NCBI GenBank assembly: GCA_965153455.1
Contig: OZ234493.1
Span: forward strand, 6,014,001 to 6,078,000
Origin: Sphagnum compactum
Taxonomy: Eukaryota > Bryophyta > Sphagnopsida > Sphagnales
Direction: 5' to 3'
Length of the DNA stretch: 64,000 nt
A program made the translations under genes and the position numbers. Below, piece by piece: positions 50,301 through 63,439 of the stretch. The notes beneath the pieces are model-generated. The model saw nothing but the letters and a program-made list of their open reading frames with translations, ran no database searches and was not told the DNA's origin. How positions within the stretch are numbered: position 1 is the first letter of the stretch; every line of letters begins with the position of its first letter.

Positions 50301-51629
50301 CAGAAGAGCTTTGCAAGGTGCTGCTACTTGGATTCTTCTATTAGCATCATTTGACGCTGTTGCAGCATTATTGCTGTGCAGATTTCAAAGAGTAGTACTT
50401 CCATCTCTTTCTGCTGTTGTTGTTTTCATCTTTTTTTGCGTTCTGTCGCTGCAACTGCGAGGGTTGCCAGCCAGAGATGATCTTTTGCGGTTCACTGTTG
50501 ATTTACTGACTGTGTGCAGCAGCAACAGCTGAAAAAAGAGTGCGCTGCGTCAGCCATTTGGTGGGGTCCTCTCGTCGTCTCTAGTCTTTTGTTACAGAGA
50601 AACCACAACAAAAGCCTGTAGCCGTAGCGGCCACGACGGACGGACAGACCGCGACGGACAAGCGTAAAAAGAGTCTCAAGAACTCAACCCCACTTTCTCG
50701 TCTCGCGCACAGCCGCTGCAACGAGTGCGACGGGCATCCAGACCGGTATCCTTCTCTCCCTCGCTCCCTCTCTCTATCATCGTTGGGCTTTTTCAGATCT
50801 ACCCATCTTCTCCCTGGAGCTGAAGTTGAAGTCTTTGGTATTCTGTGTTCTTCTGTGATGGTTTTCCGCCGTGGGTTTTTGCAAGGAATGCGATAGGACA
50901 TGGAAAAACCGGTGTTTTCTTGCTTGCTTGACCATCGCTTGGGTCAGTTGCTTCAATAGTCTGTGTGTGATCTGCATTGCAAGACTTCTTCTGGGGTTGT
51001 CTGTTTCTGGAGAGTATGGTACTCGGATAAAAACAGGAGTGATAAGCTTATTGTAGCTAGCTGTATCAATCCCCTTGGAGATCTGTTTTGTATCAAGCTT
51101 GATACCGTTTCTGCAGCTGTGATTGGCTGAGTTTCTGGAGCTTTTCAGAAAGTTTTGGAAAGTTTTGGAGAGCTTGGGAGCTCTAAAATTTTTGTACATG
51201 CTTTGTGGTTGCTGGGGGGTGTGGTGCTGTAGCTGTTGAAAAGAGTTCTTATGGCAGCTTCTGTGGTGCAGCACGAATGTATCCAGTTCAATGACCAGCT
51301 ATGATGCAGAGATGGACCACATGTATGTCAAGCTCTCTCCTGTCCCACATGCGTTATATCTTTGTGTCCCATCTTTCAAGGTCCAGCTTTTAGCTGAAGC
51401 TCTGCACAAAGTTGAAGTGAGATTGTTGTTTAGGAGGAATGACTGCAGATTACTTAGTCAGGTTTTTTTTTGCCTGCTGGCGTTTTCTCCTGTTTTTTTC
51501 TGACATTTGTCCCCTGGAATGGTTGCTGTATAGTCTGAGCGAATGTGAGGAGCAGGTGTGAAGGTTTGGATTTGGAGTACTGAGAGTCCAGGTGGATGTA
51601 AGGGAGACTGGAGGTGTAGTAATAAAAGC
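50301..51629 (+). promoter_or_regulatory. Promoter and leader region of the GT61 gene
   Basis: A GC-rich segment at 50530-50800 (CpG-rich, with CGACGGACGGACAG-type words and CT-rich stretches) stands out from the AT-rich background. It probably holds the transcription start. The part up to the start codon at 51630 has only short frames and is likely 5' UTR, possibly with an intron. No separate gene is recognised. Confidence 0.4.
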
Positions 51630-53274
51630 ATGAAGATGAGGAAAGATGGTGGCAATCGGGGACCATGGAGCTGGAGATCGCGGGGTGGTGTACACATACT
51701 CAAGATGACATCACGCATCCGCGTGCTGCTTGTGGTTCTGCTTGTCACTCTCTTTGGAGCCTCAATACTCACTTACCACTTTGGCCTCCCTGTCACAAAC
51801 CTAGGTGTGTATTTGTATCTCTGTTTGTGTACATGTGCATCTTCTTTATGTGTGTGTTTGCACCCTTTGTGGCATACACTTAAATCTCCACCTTCTCATG
51901 CATTAGTGGGCTGCTGATTGGATTTGACCACCACCTGCACACCCCCAAACAAAGAGAATCTTACAGTCAGTTTACTCATTGCAATCTGGTTAAACAGAGT
52001 CTCCTGACGATGACAGCACCACAAAAGCGGGCTTCCCTGGGATGCTGGAAGGGGAGGTGTTTATGTGCGATCGTTCACAGTACCGTACAGATGTATGTAA
52101 CATGCGTGGTGACATTCGCATGAGCAACAGCACCCACTTCACACTGTATGCTGTTGACAAAAGTACACCTTTGGGGGAGGAGGTTGTCAAGCCATACACT
52201 CGCAAGTGGGAGAAGAGCTGTATGGACAATGTGCATGATGTCATCTTGCACAGTGTGCCATCATCCCTTGCAAGCAACAGTGTGTGTGATGTGCAACACA
52301 GCGCACCAGGTGTGGTGTTCAGCACTGGAGGCTACACTGGCAATTTGTACCATGAGTTTCATGATGGTCTCATTCCGCTTTTCATCACAACACAACACTT
52401 GAACCGTGAGGTTGTTGTTGTTGTCTCAGAGTTTCATGAATGGTGGCTTACAAAATACAGTGAAGTCATACAGGAGATGTCCAACTACACAGTGATCAAC
52501 TTTGAGGAAGATCAGCGTTTGCATTGTTTTCCAGAAGTTACAGTAGGTCTACATATCCATGGAGAGTTGAGCATTGATCCCACACGGATGCCTGATAATA
52601 AAAGTATTCTGGACTTTCGGGATTTGCTGAGCCGTGCTTATACACCATCACCTGAGGAACTTGAACCTCAGGGATCTGAGGTTCCTGAGGGTTCCACCAA
52701 TGTTGCTGATTCCTCCAAGGTCTCTGGGGTCTCTAATATGGAGACAACAAAACAACTGACCATTCTTGTGCGGAATGGAACACGTGTCCTGCTGAACCTG
52801 GATGAGATTGTGGAGTTGGCATCGGAGGCCGGCTTCAATGTGACACTCTTAAGCCCTGACCCAACAACAGAGCTGAAGAGAGTTTTTTGGATTCTGGACA
52901 AGAGTGATGTATTGATGGGTGTGCATGGTGCAGCCCTGACTCATTTCCTGTTCATGCGCCCGGGCTCTGTGTTCATCCAGATCATCCCACTTGGTACTGA
53001 TTGGGCAGCTGCCACATACTATGGGGAGCCAGCAGTAAAACTTGGGCTCCATTATCTGCCTTACAAAATCAAGCCTGCAGAGAGCTCTCTCAGTGATAAG
53101 TACAGCTCAACAGACCCAATCCTTACAAATCCTGCCACCATTGTTGACAAGGGTTGGTGGACTATGAAGGAGGTATACTTAGAGGGACAAGATGTACGCC
53201 CTTCTCTTGTGCAGATGCGGAAGTTGTTTGAGAAGGCCAAGAAGTTGCTAAAAAAGAGAAGCCCTCTCCTGTAA
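51630..53274 (+). CDS. Family 61 glycosyltransferase (DUF563), type II Golgi membrane protein
   Basis: Two exons, 51630-51804 and 51998-53274, GT-AG, phase 1 join, 483 residues. The start is the first in-frame ATG (MKMRKDGG); an ATG at 51705 is an alternative. Residues 32-49 form one hydrophobic membrane segment after a basic tail, the type II layout of Golgi enzymes. The GT61 domain shows FSTGGYTGNLYHEFHDGLIP (about residues 165-185), FHEWWL, CFPEVTVGLHIHGELSID, QLTILVRNGTR, VLMGVHGAALTHFLFMRPGS (GVHGA from residue 366), and near the C terminus LTNPATIVDKGW and YLEGQDV. Plant GT61 enzymes add arabinosyl, xylosyl or related residues to xylan or mucilage, or xylose to N-glycans. The acceptor here cannot be read from the sequence. 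An extra Ser/Glu-rich loop lies near residues 275-305. Confidence 0.93.
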
Positions 53275-54743
53275 GTCTGCCACTCTTTTATGCAGATCAA
53301 AATGGGTATATGTATAGTATAGAAGCAGTCCTGGTATCCATACACTTGGAGCAAAGAACTGAATCCTAAATTTCATTTGGGTCTTTCAAGAGCTCCACTG
53401 ACTTAGCACCAGATTACAGCAAAGCTTGAGGACCGGAGCACAACTGACAGGCTGCAAACACATCAAAGCTAGTTCACGGAGAGTACCATAGCACCACTTG
53501 TATGTGTTCTGTCACAATTTCAATTGACTAGACTGTAGTAAACATGTAAGCACATCATCCATACTTGTAGATGGAAGACATTGTTTGTACTTATAGATAG
53601 AAATCAGGTGTTCTTTGGTCAATTCGAGACAAATCTTTTGTTTGTTGAGAACAACAATAGAGTATCAAAAATCATCTGGGTTAGGGGTTGGGGTGACTAA
53701 TTTAAATGGTGAACCTGAATGGTGCTTGGTAGGCACTTTGTTTTTCCACCCCTACTTTGGTAGGGGGTTGTGCTCGGCGGGAGGTGTCGGTGGATGCTAT
53801 CCACTTGCCAGCCTTGTTTCTTTAATTGCAAGGGTATTGGGTACAACGGAATTAAGGTGTTCACACAGTGAAGCATTCTGTCCATTGCATTAAGGTTATA
53901 GAGAAACAATAATCGAGATTATGATGTGTTCTATTTGTTGTTTTGTTTGAGATAAGAACCCAAAAGCTATTGTCGTTGGAATCATCCACCACTTGTGCAT
54001 TAACATTGTTCTTATGCAATAAATCACATTTTTATTATCATATCCGTAGACCATTCATTGTGATCCTAATAACTCATAGACACATGTTTGAAACATATTC
54101 TAGAAAGTTCTATACTATAGTTTGTACACAAAATAATAATTGTTTAAACTCAAATCTTGATGATTCATTAACATGCATTTAAAACGTATTTTGAAAAGTT
54201 TTACAAGTTAACTTGCACACTTTAATAATTGTGTCAAATCAAATTTAGAATTAAAAGATACTTGTCATAATATTAGTCTAAACTCACTTTCAAAACATGG
54301 CATGAATGCCTTAACAATGGCCCTCGTTTGATTTTAGAACATTTTCAATCTAGTTAGTGTCTTGTAGCATGAATGGTGGTGATGAAGGTTTTCTAGAATG
54401 TGGACAACTTGACTCAAGGTTAAACAAGTGGTATCAAATTTTGTGATCTACTTTCCGATGAATTTGTTGTTTGGTTTTTGCACAAAAAAATTTCAATCGA
54501 ATCAAATTGAGAGAACTTATCGCATAGAATGTACTTTCCATTGTGCGTAACTTCAAAATAGTGTTTGAATTCTAGTAAGATGTGTGTATTCAAAAAAATT
54601 TGCATGGCTTGATACTTGGGCTTGGCATTGCTACACACCACTAGGTGATGATCAACTATTTTCTTCCTTTCTTATGTTCCCATATGGTATTCAATAGTTC
54701 ATCGTTATTTATGTCAATGTCAAATTCAATTTGAATTAATATA
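53275..54743. other. GT61 3' region and intergenic DNA
   Basis: The likely 3' UTR runs to about 53.6 kb. AT-rich sequence without recognisable exons follows. The last 85 bp belong to the dispersed repeat that continues at 55084. Confidence 0.4.
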
Positions 54744-55083
54744 AACTAGTGTGAACCCGGTGCATAATGCACCCGTCGAGCTCCCCCCCGCCTGGTCCTT
54801 CCCATTGCCCACTCCGGTTCTTTACCCCGTCGACCCCCCCTTGTCCTTTGCATTTTCCACTCCGATTTTTTAACCCGTTGATCCCCCCCTCGTTCCCCTG
54901 TTATATATAATTAACTTTTCGGCCCGTGCTCCCCCCCCCCCCCCCGCCCGTGTTGGCCCCCCGTTACCAAGCCCTGTCATAGAAAATATATTGCCCGGTT
55001 CTGCCATAGAAAATGCAGAGACCGGTTCTGCAATAGAATTGCAGCAGAATTGTCGTGTCAGACAAACGCACGGACAAACTTAC
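54744..55083 (+). mobile_element. Hairpin-ended short element, left copy, with 12-bp target duplication
   Basis: It starts AACTAGTGTGAACCCGG and ends AAACTTAC. It is flanked by TGAATTAATATA on both sides (54732-54743 and 55084-55095), and the flanks join into a repeat seen uninterrupted at 43.9 kb. Near the start GGTGCATAATGCACC (54759-54773) is a perfect hairpin with a one-base centre. The body contains several long C runs with CCACTCCG-type words between them. There is no coding capacity. A 12-bp duplication suits a retroposed (SINE-like) element, but no poly(A) tail or pol III box is clear. Confidence 0.65.
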
Positions 55084-56907
55084 TGAATTAATATAGTAGA
55101 TATTATCATGGACATGAAAAGACATATGTTAATTTGCTTTTTCATATCCATGTTGGAGGGTAGGAAAAGGAGGTACTATTAGGGAAATAGTGAGATAGTT
55201 AGTAGGAAAGGAGGTAGTTATTAAGAAAAATGTAAGGTAGTTAGGCTTCGAAGTGAGGTAGTTGCTATTGGAATTGTCTTTGAAATTGTCTAGCAATACC
55301 CATACAAATGATTATGCAAAATTAATGGTCCAAGGATGGCCATACAAAAAAACTATTCAAAATCTTCTATATACCAATTACTTGAAATTTTTTGCCATTG
55401 AAAATTTAAAATTAATGGTACATTTTTTCTCACACAAAAGGGGAGTCCAATCTTTCATGAATGTAAAGCTTTTAGTTTTCAAGTTTTTTAATAATTATTA
55501 TAAGTTGTGACTTTGGTGAATCTTAGTATTCAAGTGATGTTGTAAAGACTATAATTTCCATGGGTGTTTTGTAATAAGTCTGCACTTTGGTACTTAAAAA
55601 ATGTTACTAATTTTGAATTATTCATAGTGAAAAAATAAATGTTTAGAAAGATGTCCGTGACAAACTTCTAGAAAGGGACCAAGAAAGGTCACAAATGTCA
55701 CACATAATTGTTATGTAAAATTTTGCATTCAAAATATAATGATGTAAGTTTTATGTTCATAGCAAACTTTTCAACACTATTTTCACAAAAAAGTTTCCAA
55801 AATATTGTACCAAATGACATTTGTCAAAAATTGGAAAATGGTGTTACATTTGCCTAAACTTGCAAACATCAAATCATGTAAGTCAACTTAGGAGGTAAGT
55901 CCAATTCCTACAATCCAATTTTTCTAAAATATTCATATAGTCCCAAGAATTATCTAGAAACAAATACTACTAATTGTCACCTAGGCTTGGTGATAAAATT
56001 TCAAATGCAAAGTTGTCATAGGCATCACAAAAAAATCAAGTTATGTCAATTGTCAATCCAATTACATAATCAAAAAAATTGAAGAGATGATAAGGAACCT
56101 TTTTGGCTGGCAAAATTTGAAAAACTTAACAATTGGACTTAATTGTAGTGTCCTCACTTTAATCATCCATGAAATTAGGGTGCAAGCAAGATATTTTGTA
56201 CATATTTGTTACCTTTGTTTTCTTATTTGAAAATGCAAGAAAAAACAATTGCTCAAACTTATGATTTTTCTCTGGCATTTCAAAACAAGTGAAATTTTTA
56301 AATTTTTTATAGGCATCTCTAACTTCCCCCTAATTTTTCAAAGCAACTTGTGTCATATCATTTGGACTTGAAAAAATACCTCAAAAGTATCCCCAACAAA
56401 TGGTCATTTTTTAAAGGTTGGGGATAATTTTAGTTATGAAACCAAATTCGATTAACCTAAAATATTATATTAGGATGTTCATCACATCAATATTGAGGTG
56501 GTTGCAAAAGAAATCAAATACTTGCAAAAACATTTCATCTATTTTCTAGTACTTCAACTTTATTTTTCAAACTGCCACAAATTTTAGGTCCAATTCAAGT
56601 ACTTGCAAGTAGTTTTTAAAGACATGATTATAACAATTTAACTTTGGAAGTCCATGCAAACAAGAGTTAAGAAATAATGTACCCCAAGAAAATATTATTA
56701 TCCCCATAAAATTATCTACTTGTTAGTCTTTTTATTTAAGGACCCCGATATTTTTTGTATATTTTACCATGTTTTCAACCATTAGATTTATGGTGAAAAT
56801 ATTCACCTTTATTACATCTATTTAGGTTTTTGTTGTGGCATCCAACAAAAATTGATAGTAACATGACAAAATTTTAAAGAGCCTACTCAATCATATATGT
56901 TAATTCA
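55084..56907. other. AT-rich DNA between the two inverted element copies
   Basis: The first 150 bp continue the dispersed repeat (55084-55240). Beyond that no gene is recognised. Open frames such as 55262-55510 look like chance. Confidence 0.4.
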
Positions 56908-57203
56908 GTAAGTCTGTCTGTGACGGAGGTTTTGGGGGGTGGGGGAGGGAGAGGCCGGTGAAGCAGTGGGTGACAGGGCTTGGTAACAGGGCGGGGGGGG
57001 GGGGGGCCCAGCACGGGGCAGGAAGTTAATTATATATAACAGGGGAACGGGGGGGGGGGGGATCAACGGGTTAAAGAATCGGAGTGAACAATGCGAAGGA
57101 CGGGGGGGGGGGGTCGACGGGGTAAAGAACCGGAGTGGGCAATGGGAAGGACCGGGCGGGGGGGAGCTCGACGGGTGCATTATGCACCGGGTTCACACTA
57201 GTT
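56908..57203 (-). mobile_element. Hairpin-ended short element, right copy (inverted)
   Basis: This is the reverse complement of the element at 54744. It begins on the minus strand AACTAGTGTGAACCCGG (from 57203) and ends CAGACTTAC at 56908. It shares the hairpin, the TCCTTCCCATTGCCCACTCC block and the GTTATATATAATTAACTT block, with longer homopolymer runs of G (plus-strand reading). The flanks TATGTTAATTCA and AGTATAATTTCA match at 8 of 12 bases, so it may carry its own decayed duplication. Long spurious proline-rich frames on the minus strand come from the G runs. Confidence 0.6.
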
Positions 57204-58914
57204 AGTATAATTTCACAAAATGTGGAATGTCCATCACCATTTGCACCATTTTTTATTACATTTTTATAGTATTAAGCCTTAGATTGTATAATGTATTGGC
57301 AATAAATGAATGGACTAAAAATCTAAAATCATTTATACTTCATACACATTCACAAAAGATGAGGAGAGCCTTGTGTATGGATAGATGTCTAAGTTGTACA
57401 TGTCAAGAATGTAAATATATTTTGCAACCCACCACTTTAAAACATATAATTAAATAAAACTTAAATAGACATTAATATTGTTAAATGATGAAAAACAAGT
57501 TGATAGTGTTACACCTTTCACAACTTTGATTTCCTTAATATGGAAGTTTTAATTGGAAAATTCTTATCACTAATCAAATTTATACAACATTATAGTTGAA
57601 AACTAATTTGCTTTCATTTGTTTGGAACAAATGTTCCTGGATGTCCATGCAAACTTCTAAATAACTTGAAAGGTCACAAATGTCACACATAAATTTGTTC
57701 TATAATTTCACATTCATGAACATCCTAATGCAATCCATTTCAAGTGATTTTAAGAAGGTTTTAGATTACTTTTTAAGGACTAGACTTTACGAAATCTACT
57801 AGTCATTAAGCCTTCAAAATAAGGTAATTGTTTATTTACCCAAAACCTAGTTGTAAAATGTGTGATATAATCTTGATGAAATCAAGGGTGGATGATCAAT
57901 CTTTGAGAGATTGATGGGACATGCAAATGACATACAAAACAATTGACCATACCCCTACAGATGTGATAGATTTGAACGATTCTAAAACTTTAAACATTAA
58001 AGAACATTCATACCATGTTTATATGATTCCAATGACGATAGTTGCATGTTCATGCCAACTGTTTATGTGCTTCAACATAATGATGCCTCTTAAGACATGT
58101 AAACCAATTTGCTTTGAACCTATGAATGCAAGAGAACAAGATTCTACATTGCCCAACAATCAATTGTTAATAATTTTGCACAAAGCCATTGACACCCACC
58201 ATGGTGAAAAATCCTAACACAACCAATTTAATAAACAAAGTAAAAATAATAATTAATTGGAAGCATTAAAGTGAAACAAATTTATTCATATGCTAAAAAA
58301 AACATGACAAAGGCTATTGAAAAGGGTAGCCATATGTGACATAGTTAGTTGACCACATAATTGTAGTGAACTTGATTGAAGAAAACAAAATCAAGAACTT
58401 GAGAATTGATATGGAGAAACAAGTTGAATATCTACATTAATAGAAAAATACAAGATGATAATGATGCACAACCAAACATGATAAATGTCATTGATGGGTT
58501 CAAACAATGTATTGAACAAGTGGTATTTGTAAGAAACAAAGGTGATACTAGCAACAATGTTCATGTGTTGCATGACAAAGTAATCAACAACATACAATTA
58601 TCAACTTCACCTACAACAAAAAGACATCTAGATAGGTGAAAGAACTATTGGACGTTATAAAAGAATAATTACCAATGTTATGTATCAGCAAAATGTAAAA
58701 TGTGGGAAATTTTTATTCATAAACAAAATGAATCAAAAAATGTGTATGAAGAAATAATCTTTAAACATTGTCATAACCTTTTTTTTGAGGTTGTGACAAA
58801 AAAAAAAAAAAAAAGTGTATCAAGTTGAAGAAAAAGTTGAAAACTAATTGCATGAGAATTATCCATGGGACTTCAAACAAAGTCCCATAGTGTTGATCAC
58901 AACATTGATTTTAT
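57204..58914. other. AT-rich DNA upstream of an LTR-like start
   Basis: The open frames at 57921-58217 and 58406-58639 lack known motifs. The sequence may be the decayed interior of an LTR retrotransposon whose 3' LTR begins at 58929. I cannot read any gag or pol motif. Confidence 0.35.
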
Positions 58915-58917
58915 TTT

Positions 58918-59640
58918 AATGGGGGGAATGTCACAACCTTAATTTGGGTGCACAATCAGCTTTCACAATGGGCAACAAAGTGGCCTTCCTTGAAAAGAAA
59001 TTCAAAGCTTTCAAATTAGGAATTGGCCAAAAAAAAAAAAGGTCAAGATTTGAGCAAATGTAAGAGGATGAAAATGCACTCTCACATGAAATGGAAATGT
59101 ATAAAGTGAAGTGTGTGAGAGTTCAAGGGAAACATTCTTAAGACTCCCAAATTGAACTTTTATTTGAAGAGTTAAGAATATTAAAGTGTCCTTAAATTTT
59201 AACTCGAAGTTTGGGAGATGAAACATTGCCCAAATTGCCCCTTTTAAAACCATTGCAAAGGTCTTGAAAAGTAATAAAACATTGGATATAAATCCTAAAC
59301 TTATGACCATTTGAAAATTTAAGACAAAAATTGTAAATGTCCCACACATTTGGAATGCAATTTGGAGGGGAAAATCATGTTCAAACTACTAGCTTGATAC
59401 AACATTAAACTATGATTTCAAGAGTTACAATATAATGGGGTTGCATGTCTAATGTAGATGCATGATGAAGGAGTTATAATTGTTTGAAAGGGTGGGACAA
59501 GTTTTGTCCCAATATTGGGAATTCGTCCTAGGAGTCACAAGATTGTTTCCACTTTCATGTAATTCCCATTGCCATGTACAAAATATATTATAAAAAGGAT
59601 AATGATGATTCTTCCCCCAAATCTAGGCAATGGTAAATGT
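58918..59640 (+). mobile_element. Possible 3' LTR with polypurine tract
   Basis: The purine-rich AATGGGGGGAA directly precedes TGTCACAACCTTAATTTGGG at 58929. That is the arrangement expected where a polypurine tract meets a 3' LTR. The following 700 bp are non-coding and hold a TATA-like TATTATAAAAAGG near 59589. The right border is not defined, and no matching 5' LTR with pol is found in the window. Confidence 0.4.
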
Positions 59641-62600
59641 TATGAATGTGAATTGCCCATGGTTTATGAAGATAGTGTCACGACCTTAACTTGGTATAGT
59701 GCATATAAGTGTGCTATAGACCAAGATACCTAGAATTAGCTCCCTCCCTCAATTTCAAACTCCCTTTTGTTGTATAACAAGTTTATAATAAATAGTTCAT
59801 TATGAAATACATCTAGTAGGAATGTGACATGTAAATTAAACTTTTTGACTAGCTTTCAAAATGTCTTATTTATGGTGTCAATTTTTTAATAATGATAAAC
59901 CTCCTTTGTTTATGCTTCATGTAGTGCAAAACAACTATAGTATATTAGGTTTCCCCTCTTCTTTATAAGACATCATGATCCAAGAAATCAAAGGTATCTT
60001 TCATTGCCAATTATAGAAGGAGGATTAACACTAATACATTTAATATGAGGAAATAGATGACATGGCATATATATTGCATGTTTGTATAATGTTGACCTTC
60101 CCATCATTCTACAATCATCGACAATACATAGGAAAAAATAAAATCAATGAAACATTTGTTACAATCAACTACTATTAAATAAATCATGCTACAACCACTT
60201 ACTTTTCTAAAGTATTGATCTTTAGCAAAGGGCCTTGAAGGATTCATAATAGAAACAATTGTTCCATTGATGACACCTTTTATAAAAAGTAAATTGCACC
60301 AACTCTTGAATTATGCCATCATTATTTGCATCTTGTTGCAAACAATCTAAATTTTGTTTTGAAGAACAAATTGAAATAAAAACGTTTAGAAGGTGCTACA
60401 AGACAATAAGATGCAACTTGAAATAATGACAATGTCATGACAAAACTTGGCAAATGACTTGAAAGAGATGCAAAACCCAATGTGAAGGAAAAAGGGAAGT
60501 TGTGTGCATGCAATATAAAATGAACAATTTGATTACCTTGGTAACCCTAAAAAAATGTAGGATGAACGTAAATTTAAAATAACAATAAACTCATCATAAA
60601 ATTGTTGTAAATACAAATTTTTAACTTTAATGATCAAAGATTATATATTTTCCATTTATGTGCATTACTTTCCAAAATGTGCATTGTTTCGATAGGTTTT
60701 TCTAAATGCAAGTAGGGTAAATTGGCCAATGACTTAACACTTAGTGTTTCACTCATCAAGCTTTTGCTCAATATAATTACTTTTTATTTTGGGTTTAAGA
60801 TGAAATGTAGGTCATTAGATTCTGCACACATTAGCCTTAAAATTGTTTAATTTGGTTTTAAAATGAGAAAGGTATGCTTACACAAAGTTGGGGTGGTAAA
60901 AATTGTGAAAAAAATTGCATCAAACACATGGCAATCCATGGGGAATTTGTTTTCCCCCTATCAGCAAATAATAATACCTTAACTACCAAACAATACCTAC
61001 CTCCATCACCGAGATGAATGAAGAATCCACTAATCAAAATCTTCAAAATTATCGTTTAGTTTTAAACAAAGGGTGGAAATTTAATTTTGTTTGAAGGTTT
61101 GTAAATCTATAACAATAGGTGTATGCACTCCCATTCACCAACAAATTCGCAAACGATGTTCAAAAATTGTGGGCGCTACTCTTCTGTTTTTTCATAGTGT
61201 GCAAATGTAATATACATTTTTTTCCTTACCCATATTTTTCCCAAGCTTGGTCAGTTATTTGTAGTGTGTTATTGCCAACAATCTAGAACAAAAGCTTTTC
61301 ATTATGACCTCACCAATAAAAAAAATTCAAACAATAACAAAACACATGTTTGAATAACTATCCAGGTTGCAATCTATATGAATGTTTTAAACTAAACCAT
61401 TTGTACTAGCACAATTGGATTTTCATGTAAGTGAATTATGTGATGGCCTAAAAAAATGCAAAAAAGAACTTGAGTTTTCTTACATGGTTTAGATGTGCAC
61501 TGATGATGATGATAGGTGCAAGCATATTGCAATTTGTTCCCTTAACAGTTGCCCTTTCTATAAATTACATGGATCGATTCATGTCCTGCCACCATCTACC
61601 GATATGATAAAATATGTTTTATCCATTGTTGCGTGGTCTCTTTTCTATATGACAAAGTAGGGAATGCACACCTACTTTTGTCCTTGAAGGTTTTGCCTGC
61701 ATGGAGTTTTTATGCCATTGTTTGATTGTTTTTGCAACAAGGCAAAGTTTGGATGCTTTAGCTTTTTTTAATTGCCCGTATGTCTATGGTTGCCAAAATG
61801 GAAGAAATAGAAGTTCCCATCCTCCTTGACTTGCAAGTTGAATTTTATACCATTTTTTAGGTTTATTGAAAAAGGTTTTGTTTTTTTCAAACAGATTATA
61901 GTGCAATGTGGCTATAGGAGTTCTACACTTGCAAATCAAGGAACTTGTGCATGTATGGGATTATGTTTACAATTTTTAGTTAAACAAATGTGGGATTGCC
62001 ATATCACTTGAGTCACTACTTATAGGTGATTACCATTTTTGTGTGTGTGTTGTGAATGGAATGACTTGTCAATGTCATATAAATGTTACATAAACTAACC
62101 ACGAGATTTAAAAAGGGAAAGACCCTTAATTAGAAGTTCTACATTTAGTATTGTCTTTTGTGCAATAAACAATGTGCATGATAATGGCAAATGCGATTAT
62201 TCCAATATTAAATCTCTATATGAAGAAGGGGTTTCCACTACCTGTTTTTGCAACAATTGACCTCCAGAATGTAGATGCTAGATATGATGATGTCTACATC
62301 CTTATTTACAGTGATGTGTACTACAAAGGTGGATACATCAAACCCTTTATTGAACCTTTACGAGAATTATCATCTACTATACTTTTGTAAAATGGTTTTT
62401 TTGAGTGAAATATAAGTGTCATGAAGAGAGGAAATGTGTTATTTCTTGTTGGAAGAAACAAAGAAAGCATAAGGGCATGGGATGGATAAAACATCAAATT
62501 CTAGAAGATCAAGAAGGACCTTTTATGTTCCATAATGTGTTGAAAGTATGCTTGGAAATTTCCTAGAAAAACATGATATTAATCTTCCCATCCATCTAAG

Positions 62601-63439
62601 GATTTTGTAGTCTATTAGTATTCTATTCCATGTCATTATGTTGTTTATGTTCATTTGATCATGTTGGTGGTGATTCTCTGGTGTTCTTGGTCATTAAGCT
62701 ATTTTGGAGTTCCTTTATTCCTATGATTCATTCATGTGAAGGTAATAACCTTGTTGGTTGGTGGCTTCGTTCTATTTGGTAACATTTTGCCTAGTGTCGA
62801 ACTTCACGTTGAAAGATTGTTCCACATCCAAGATTCATGCCCATGTATTTGTACGGATTTGTTTGCATGCTTGTGTGAAAATTCTAATGAAACTTATTAC
62901 CCATTTCCTTCACAATTTTTGGAGATCAGGTTGTAGCAAACTGTGCTCTAGTTTATTTCTCAACTTATCTTTGAACTATTCAATCCACTGCAGACCCCAC
63001 ATTTGCTGCTTTCTTCAATCTCTTCTCTTCCCTTTCCTTTCATTTATATTCTTTGATTTCCTTTATAGCTACCTTGTCCATGGCGTTTTTCTGCATGATA
63101 TTTAAGTACCAATCAGATATTAGTACATGGGATTAGGAGTAATCAATTAATGGTCTTTTTCCCTTTTGTTTGTTTTATAGGTAAACAAGGCAATGAAAAC
63201 AAGTTGTGCATAGACATGGATCCCTGTGTTAGAGTTGGTGGATAAAACATAATTTCTTACAACACATTAGGGCTGTCATGTATGTTTACAACATTGAACT
63301 CCTTTGGCTACTCTTTAATGTTAATAGGGTTACAAGGGATGTTTACATAATAACACAGGTCATGTTCAAAATTGTTAGGAAGATTTTTAGTTGTTGATTG
63401 AGAAACCATTTCATCTATATGCAAAAGTTTTATAGATGT
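59641..63439. other. AT-rich intergenic DNA; a further LTR-like start near 59676
   Basis: TGTCACGACCTTAACTTGGT at 59676 resembles the other LTR-like starts but has no polypurine tract before it. The rest has only unassigned short frames, for example 62172-62390 and 62736-63105 on the plus strand. Confidence 0.35.

Noticed and set aside
52668-53052. Minus-strand frames within the GT61 exon
   Set aside because: They are shadows of the long GT61 coding exon.
56905-57180. Proline-rich minus-strand frame
   Set aside because: It is produced by C/G homopolymer runs in the inverted hairpin-ended element.
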